From the NCBI GenBank assembly GCA_964623895.1, contig CAZUWA010000009.1:1-47578 (forward strand): DNA of 47,578 bases, in the 5' to 3' direction. Below the pieces are notes generated by a model. It was not told where the DNA came from and ran no database searches. It worked only from the letters and a program-made list of their open reading frames with translations. Within the stretch, counting starts at the first letter, position 1, and every line of letters begins with the position of its first letter. The DNA is from UBA11512 sp964623895. Its GTDB lineage: Bacteria; Bacillota; Clostridia; Oscillospirales; CAG-272. The translations under genes and the position numbers were made by a program. Below are positions 43,125-47,578 of this stretch, piece after piece.

Positions 43125-44173
43125 CTGATCTTTGGGATAATTTAAAAAACCGCTCCAAGCCCATTCTGTTATACGGAATGGGCAACGGCGGAGACAAGAT
43201 CTTGGAGGTCTGCCGCCAAAAAGGCATTCCGATAAGCGGCGTATTCGCTTCCGACGGCTTTGTGAAAGCAGGCAAACGGTTTCACAACATGCCAATTACT
43301 GATTATGCCACCGCGGTAGAAAAATTCGGAAATTTTACCGTCCTGCTCTGCTTCGCCACAACACTTGACAGCGTGCTTGCCAACATCAAAAAGATCGCCA
43401 TGGAACGTCCACTCTATATTCCCGATGTGCCGGTGGCAGGCGAAACGCTGTTTGACGGCATATTCTATCAAAAAAACAAAGCATTTTTTGATGACGCCCG
43501 CACTGTCTTGGCGGATGAACGCTCCCGTGCCGTTTTTGACTGCATCATCGAAAGCAAGTTGACCGGCAAGTTAGAGCCGTTGATGAAAGAAATATCCACA
43601 CCGGATGACGATTTTTCTGAAATATTGCATCCCGACCACTACAAGACATGCGGAGATCTCGGCGGATACACAGGGGACACCGTGCACGATCTTCTAAAGC
43701 GCTATCCAAATATTCAAAAAATCGTCTCGGTAGAACCTGACCAAAAAACCTTCTTGAAATTAGAAAAAAACTGCGTCGGTCTACCTGTTCTGCCTGTATA
43801 TGGTGCAGCATGGGAGAAAGAAGAGCCGCTCTTCTTTACCGTTTTGGGCAACCGCGGTTCAGGCATCGGCGCCATCGGCAAAAAGCAAGCAGAGGTACCC
43901 GGTGTGACCGTCGACAGGCTGTTTGAAAACCGCAGAGCCGATTATCTGAAATACGATGTCGAAGGTGCGGAACTCTCTGCGCTCAAGGGCAGTGAAAAAA
44001 CCATTCGCCGCGACCGCCCGGAATTACTCGTTTCCTGCTATCACCGCCCGGAGGATCTGTTTGTCCTACCGCTTTATTTAAAGGAACAGTACCCGTTCTA
44101 CAAATTGTATCTGCGCAGACACAAAGGGGTACCGGCTTGGGATATCAATCTGTATGCCGTAAGCGACGTCTGA
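43121..44173 (+). CDS. FkbM family methyltransferase-like protein with Rossmann-like N-terminal domain
   Basis: The 350-residue product has two parts. The N-terminal ~140 residues contain a nucleotide-binding-type start (LLYGMGNGGDKILEVCRQ) as in sugar-processing or acyl-transfer proteins. The C-terminal part is an FkbM-type SAM-methyltransferase domain: DLGGYTGDTVHDLL as motif I, VSVEPDQKTFLKLEKN, and the YLKYDVEGAELSALKG core. FkbM enzymes O-methylate small molecules or glycans. The target cannot be predicted. It starts in an ATGA overlap with aspartate kinase, an unusual partner that suggests co-translation rather than shared chemistry. Confidence 0.83.
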   Translation: MTDLWDNLKNRSKPILLYGMGNGGDKILEVCRQKGIPISGVFASDGFVKAGKRFHNMPITDYATAVEKFGNFTVLLCFATTLDSVLANIKKIAMERPLYIPDVPVAGETLFDGIFYQKNKAFFDDARTVLADERSRAVFDCIIESKLTGKLEPLMKEISTPDDDFSEILHPDHYKTCGDLGGYTGDTVHDLLKRYPNIQKIVSVEPDQKTFLKLEKNCVGLPVLPVYGAAWEKEEPLFFTVLGNRGSGIGAIGKKQAEVPGVTVDRLFENRRADYLKYDVEGAELSALKGSEKTIRRDRPELLVSCYHRPEDLFVLPLYLKEQYPFYKLYLRRHKGVPAWDINLYAVSDV

Positions 44174-44222
44174 ATATCCATTCTTAAAACTTTAAAGCGC
44201 TACATTTTCAGGAGGAGATACC

Positions 44223-46496
44223 ATGGCTGATGTTTTTAACCGTTTTGCGCCGCTGGTGCAGGAATACATCTACACGCACGGTTGGAAAGAGTTGCGCAGT
44301 GTACAAAAGGAAGCCGCTGAGATCCTGTTCGACAGCGACGCCCATCTGTTGGTCTCATCCGCCACCGCATCGGGCAAGACGGAAGCGGTATTCTTCCCGA
44401 TCATCTCCGATCTGATCAAAAATCCGATGGAAGGCTTTTCGGTACTGTATATTGCCCCCCTCAAAAGTCTGATCAACGACCAATTCGAACGTTTGACTGA
44501 ACTTTTAGATATGAGCGAGATTCCATTGTATCATTGGCATGGGGATGTTGCATCTTCCCACAAAGCAAAGGCGTTAAAACAACCGCGCGGCATTCTGCAG
44601 ATCACCCCGGAAAGTTTGGAGAGCATGCTCATCAACAGGCAGAACGATATTCCGCGCCTGTTTGCGGGACTGCGCTATATCGTGATCGATGAAGTCCACT
44701 CTCTGATGGACTCTGACCGCGGCAGACAAGTCCAGTGCCAACTGGTTAGACTTGATCGCCTTATGCCTTACTATAAACCACGTCGCATCGGGCTGTCCGC
44801 AACTGTCGGAGATAAGACTGCTGTCATGGCATGGCTTGCTGCCGGCAGTGAACGGGCGGTAAGAACCACCGCTTCAAACGAGGAGCGTCCACTTTGGCGG
44901 TTGGGCATTGAGCATTTCTATATTCAAAACGACAAGATTCTTGACTCCAAGCCGGACTTTTCCGAGTTTTTAAGCGATGGAAGCGCCAACACATCTCTTT
45001 CTTCAGCAGACTTGCCGCAAAAAGAGATCAAAGTAGGATTTGACCCCGGTTATGAATATGTTTATCGCTGTACCGAAGGGAAAAGTTGTCTCGTTTTTTC
45101 CAATTCCAGAGAGGAAACGGAGAGTGTGACTGCGGCTCTCCGGCAACTCGCAGAGCGACGGGGAGAGCCAGACCGCTTTCTCATTCACCACGGCAATCTT
45201 TCTGCAGCACTGCGAGAAGAGACCGAGGAAAAAATGAAAAGCGCAGAGGAAAAATTCACCGCCTGCGCGACCGTTACGCTTGAACTCGGCATTGACATCG
45301 GGCGCCTTGAGAGGATCATACAACTGGATGCGCCAAACACCGTTTCTTCTTTCCTTCAACGGCTTGGCAGATCGGGCAGACAGAACGCACCGCCGGAAAT
45401 GATGACGGTTATTCGCGAAGAAGAGCCACTGCCGAACGCCCCTCTTCCTCAGATCATTCCGTACCGACTGCTTCAGGCGATCGCCGTCATTCAGTTATAT
45501 CTTGAGGAAAAATTTATCGAAGTCGCTTCTCCTCCCAAAATGCCGATGAGCCTTCTTTTTGAAGAAACTCTTTCCGTTCTCGCTTCCACGGGCGAATTGA
45601 GCCCTGCTGCACTTGCAGGCAGAGTGCTGACTCTTCCGCCCTTCTTAAATGTTGAAAAAACGGACTACCGCACACTACTTCGCGCGATGGTGGAAGAAGA
45701 TTACATCTCCTTGACCGAAGAAGGCGGGCTGATCGTCGGATTGGAAGGAGAAAAGTTGACTTCTTCTTTTAAATTTTATGCAACCTTCAAAGATTCCGAA
45801 GATTTCACCGTCCGATGGCAATCGGACGAGATCGGCACGATTTCGTCCGCTCCTCCGATCGGGGAACGCTTTGCACTTGCCGGAAAAGTTTGGGAAGTGG
45901 AAGAATCGGATCTCAAGCGGCGACTGATCTATGTTCACCCCGTCAAAGGCAGGATGGAAGTCTCTTGGCCGGGCGATTACGGCGAGATCCACACCAAAAT
46001 ATTAGAACGAATGCGTTTGGTCTTGGAAGAAGACACGATCTATCCCTATCTTAAACCCCAAGCGGTCAAGCGCTTGGAGGCGGCACGTGCCGTCGCGCGC
46101 AACACAGGACTGTTAAACCGCCCTGCAGTGCGCTTAGGCGGATATTCTTATTGCATCTTTCCTTGGCTTGGCACAAGATCCTTCCGCGCTTTCCGCAGAA
46201 TGCTTGTCCTCCACGCAAAGGAACTCGGTGTTTCCGGCATCGAATTCGAAGGTTGCTACTATCTTTCCTTCAAAATGAACAACGGAAGCGAGGAGGACAT
46301 CTGTCCGCGACTTCTTGCTCTGATGGAACAGTACGGCAATGCCCCCGAGGGACTTGTTTTTGAAAGCGAATGCCCTTCGGAGGACAAATACGATCCGCTG
46401 ATTCCACCGGAACTTCTGCGCAAGAGTTACGCCCTCGATCGATTGAACGTCAAAGAAGCGATGACGCGCTTGCGCGAGTTATCCGAAATGCGTTAA
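44223..46496 (+). CDS. Lhr-like DEAD/DEAH-box superfamily 2 helicase
   Basis: Superfamily 2 helicase of the Lhr type: Walker A SATASGKTEA (residues ~42-51), Walker B IDEVHS (DEVH), SAT motif LSATVG, and motif VI LQRLGRSGRQ. The helicase core takes about residues 1-410; the remaining ~350 residues, with a WPGDYGEIHTKILERM block, form the C-terminal region expected of Lhr-core proteins. Lhr helicases act in DNA repair or RNA processing in other bacteria, the exact role being unsettled. The start has GGAGG 7 nt upstream. It follows the FkbM gene by 49 nt in the same direction. Bacterial Lhr is often ~1,500 residues; this is the short form. Confidence 0.9.
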   Translation: MADVFNRFAPLVQEYIYTHGWKELRSVQKEAAEILFDSDAHLLVSSATASGKTEAVFFPIISDLIKNPMEGFSVLYIAPLKSLINDQFERLTELLDMSEIPLYHWHGDVASSHKAKALKQPRGILQITPESLESMLINRQNDIPRLFAGLRYIVIDEVHSLMDSDRGRQVQCQLVRLDRLMPYYKPRRIGLSATVGDKTAVMAWLAAGSERAVRTTASNEERPLWRLGIEHFYIQNDKILDSKPDFSEFLSDGSANTSLSSADLPQKEIKVGFDPGYEYVYRCTEGKSCLVFSNSREETESVTAALRQLAERRGEPDRFLIHHGNLSAALREETEEKMKSAEEKFTACATVTLELGIDIGRLERIIQLDAPNTVSSFLQRLGRSGRQNAPPEMMTVIREEEPLPNAPLPQIIPYRLLQAIAVIQLYLEEKFIEVASPPKMPMSLLFEETLSVLASTGELSPAALAGRVLTLPPFLNVEKTDYRTLLRAMVEEDYISLTEEGGLIVGLEGEKLTSSFKFYATFKDSEDFTVRWQSDEIGTISSAPPIGERFALAGKVWEVEESDLKRRLIYVHPVKGRMEVSWPGDYGEIHTKILERMRLVLEEDTIYPYLKPQAVKRLEAARAVARNTGLLNRPAVRLGGYSYCIFPWLGTRSFRAFRRMLVLHAKELGVSGIEFEGCYYLSFKMNNGSEEDICPRLLALMEQYGNAPEGLVFESECPSEDKYDPLIPPELLRKSYALDRLNVKEAMTRLRELSEMR

Positions 46497-46527
46497 AGCG
46501 CTATTCCTCCTATAGAAAGGCATGTTT

Positions 46528-47559
46528 ATGAACAAACAACGATCACGTCTGCTCCTGTACAGCATTTTCCCCCTGCTCGCCGCAGGCATCGGAGCGGTAC
46601 TGGTATTTCTTGGCTACCGCTATAACAGCGACTTGATTCCCATTGACAATGTCTATACGGCATTGCTCTTCAAAGAAAACTTTTTTACCGGTTTATTGGT
46701 CGGTTTTCTCCTTTTTGCAATCGTGGCAACATTCTCGGCGATCTTCATTTTCAGAAAAAATGTTGCCGAGCCGTGCAGACAGAATAACACCTTCATTTTT
46801 GTGCGCACTGCAGTCGGGCTGTTCTTTCTCGGCACCGTCTTTATGCAATTTCTGTTAAGCACAACCGGCACGCCTTATGCCTTGCACGGAAGCGGTGCAA
46901 TATTCCAAAAAGTTTCCATTGCGGCAGCTGTGCTGTCTTCACTTTACTTCTTACTGCCTGTATTCATCGGCAAAGGAAACAAGATTTTCCCGGTATACGG
47001 TATCTTTGTGCTTGCTTGGCTGACAGCGCAACTGATCGTCTCTCATTATTTTATGTTGGAATTTCTTTCCTCTCCCAACCGCATCTTCCCGATCCTCTCG
47101 CTTGCCGCACTACTCTTTTTTATGATCAGTGAATTGCGCATCCTGCGATTTAAAAACAGTGCGCCCGGCACTCATATCGCATGGGGGCTAATCGCTTTCA
47201 TTCTCACTTTTTCGGAAGCCGCACCGCGTTTGGCGCTTTCCTTTATGAAAGAAGCGGGCATGATCGTTAATCTTTCCTCCTTTTATGCCCTTCTGCGTTT
47301 GGCGCTCGGCATTTATGCCTTCGTTTCGGCAGTGAATACCATGCGTACATCGAAAGAAAAGACTGCCGAAACAGAAGATGCAGGAGAACATTCCCATGAA
47401 ATCGCAAAAGCGGTCATAACATCTACAGAGAAAGCAGAAAGTACCGTGATCTCCGAAGAGCAGACGGAAGATCCGATCCTTACGAAAACAGGGTCCGACG
47501 AAACAGAAGAAGAAAAAGAAAAAGAAGAAATAAAAAAAGAACCTACAAAACAGAGGTAA
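46528..47559 (+). CDS. Polytopic membrane protein of unknown function with charged C-terminal tail
   Basis: Not recognised. The 343-residue product has about seven membrane segments between residues ~10 and 270, then a ~70-residue hydrophilic tail very rich in Glu, Lys, Thr and Ser (from MRTSKEKTAETEDAGEHS on) that is probably disordered and cytoplasmic. ATG at 46528 is used because AAAGG sits 7 nt upstream; the ATG at 46522 is only 1 nt from that site. It follows the helicase by 31 nt. No motif tells its job. Confidence 0.75.
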   Translation: MNKQRSRLLLYSIFPLLAAGIGAVLVFLGYRYNSDLIPIDNVYTALLFKENFFTGLLVGFLLFAIVATFSAIFIFRKNVAEPCRQNNTFIFVRTAVGLFFLGTVFMQFLLSTTGTPYALHGSGAIFQKVSIAAAVLSSLYFLLPVFIGKGNKIFPVYGIFVLAWLTAQLIVSHYFMLEFLSSPNRIFPILSLAALLFFMISELRILRFKNSAPGTHIAWGLIAFILTFSEAAPRLALSFMKEAGMIVNLSSFYALLRLALGIYAFVSAVNTMRTSKEKTAETEDAGEHSHEIAKAVITSTEKAESTVISEEQTEDPILTKTGSDETEEEKEKEEIKKEPTKQR

Positions 47560-47566
47560 CAAAAGT

Positions 47567-47578
47567 TTGAAACAAATA
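47567..47578 (+). CDS. Possible start of the next gene, cut by the window end
   Basis: AGAGGT (47552-47557) is 9 nt from a TTG followed by AAA CAA ATA, which would be Met-Lys-Gln-Ile. This is only four codons and is offered as a likely downstream gene start. Confidence 0.25.

Noticed and set aside
1..47578. Prophage, CRISPR, toxin-antitoxin or integron content
   Set aside because: No repeats with regular spacers, no integrase or transposase, no small paired genes; the region is chromosomal housekeeping.

Overview
The window looks like a chromosomal segment of a low-to-mid GC Firmicute of the class Clostridia, probably an uncultured gut lineage. This is inferred from gene content: a PolC-type replicative polymerase, the yicC-remA-gmk-rpoZ-priA-def-fmt-rsmB order, the yybS-gdpP-rplI-dnaB order, the pyrH-frr-uppS-cdsA-dxr-rseP-ispG-polC order, strong AGGAGG ribosome sites, and TTGACA-17-TATAAT promoters. 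I saw no tRNA, rRNA, insertion sequence, CRISPR array or prophage gene.

Layout. (1) 2-859: the 3' end of a MsmK/UgpC-type sugar ABC ATPase, then two converging terminators. (2) 860-2117: a PfoR-like PTS IIC permease, divergent from lexA. (3) 2185-5548: a LexA-boxed promoter followed by lexA, a polytopic membrane protein, an OmpR-type winged-helix protein with a shrunken receiver-like half, and a dihydroorotase-like protein that has lost most metal ligands. The last three genes overlap. (4) 5553-13862, minus strand: yicC-remA-gmk-rpoZ-priA-def-fmt-zinc peptidase-rsmB from one consensus promoter. (5) 13921-23293, minus strand: yybS-gdpP-rplI-dnaB-tilS-hpt-ftsH. (6) 23301-26640, plus strand: flavin reductase and pgeF, a small lipoprotein, and a CapA-like lipoprotein with a Thr-Pro linker. 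(7) 26658-41598, minus strand: tsaE-tsaB-rpiB-GT2/GtrA-PAP2-pyrH-frr-uppS-cdsA-dxr-rseP-ispG-polC. (8) 41692-47578, plus strand: aspartate kinase, FkbM-like methyltransferase, Lhr-like helicase and an unknown membrane protein.

Most genes are housekeeping: replication (polC, dnaB, priA), translation (def, fmt, frr, rplI, tilS, tsaB, tsaE, rsmB), lipid and isoprenoid supply for the envelope (dxr, ispG, uppS, cdsA), nucleotide supply (gmk, pyrH, hpt), and membrane proteolysis or signalling (ftsH, rseP, gdpP). The best candidate for something undescribed is the lexA operon. The sequence supports co-transcription of LexA, a membrane protein, an atypical response-regulator-like protein and a pseudo-dihydroorotase; a joint function is my inference. 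Starts were moved inward from the longest ORF in several genes where a Shine-Dalgarno sequence decides the matter.
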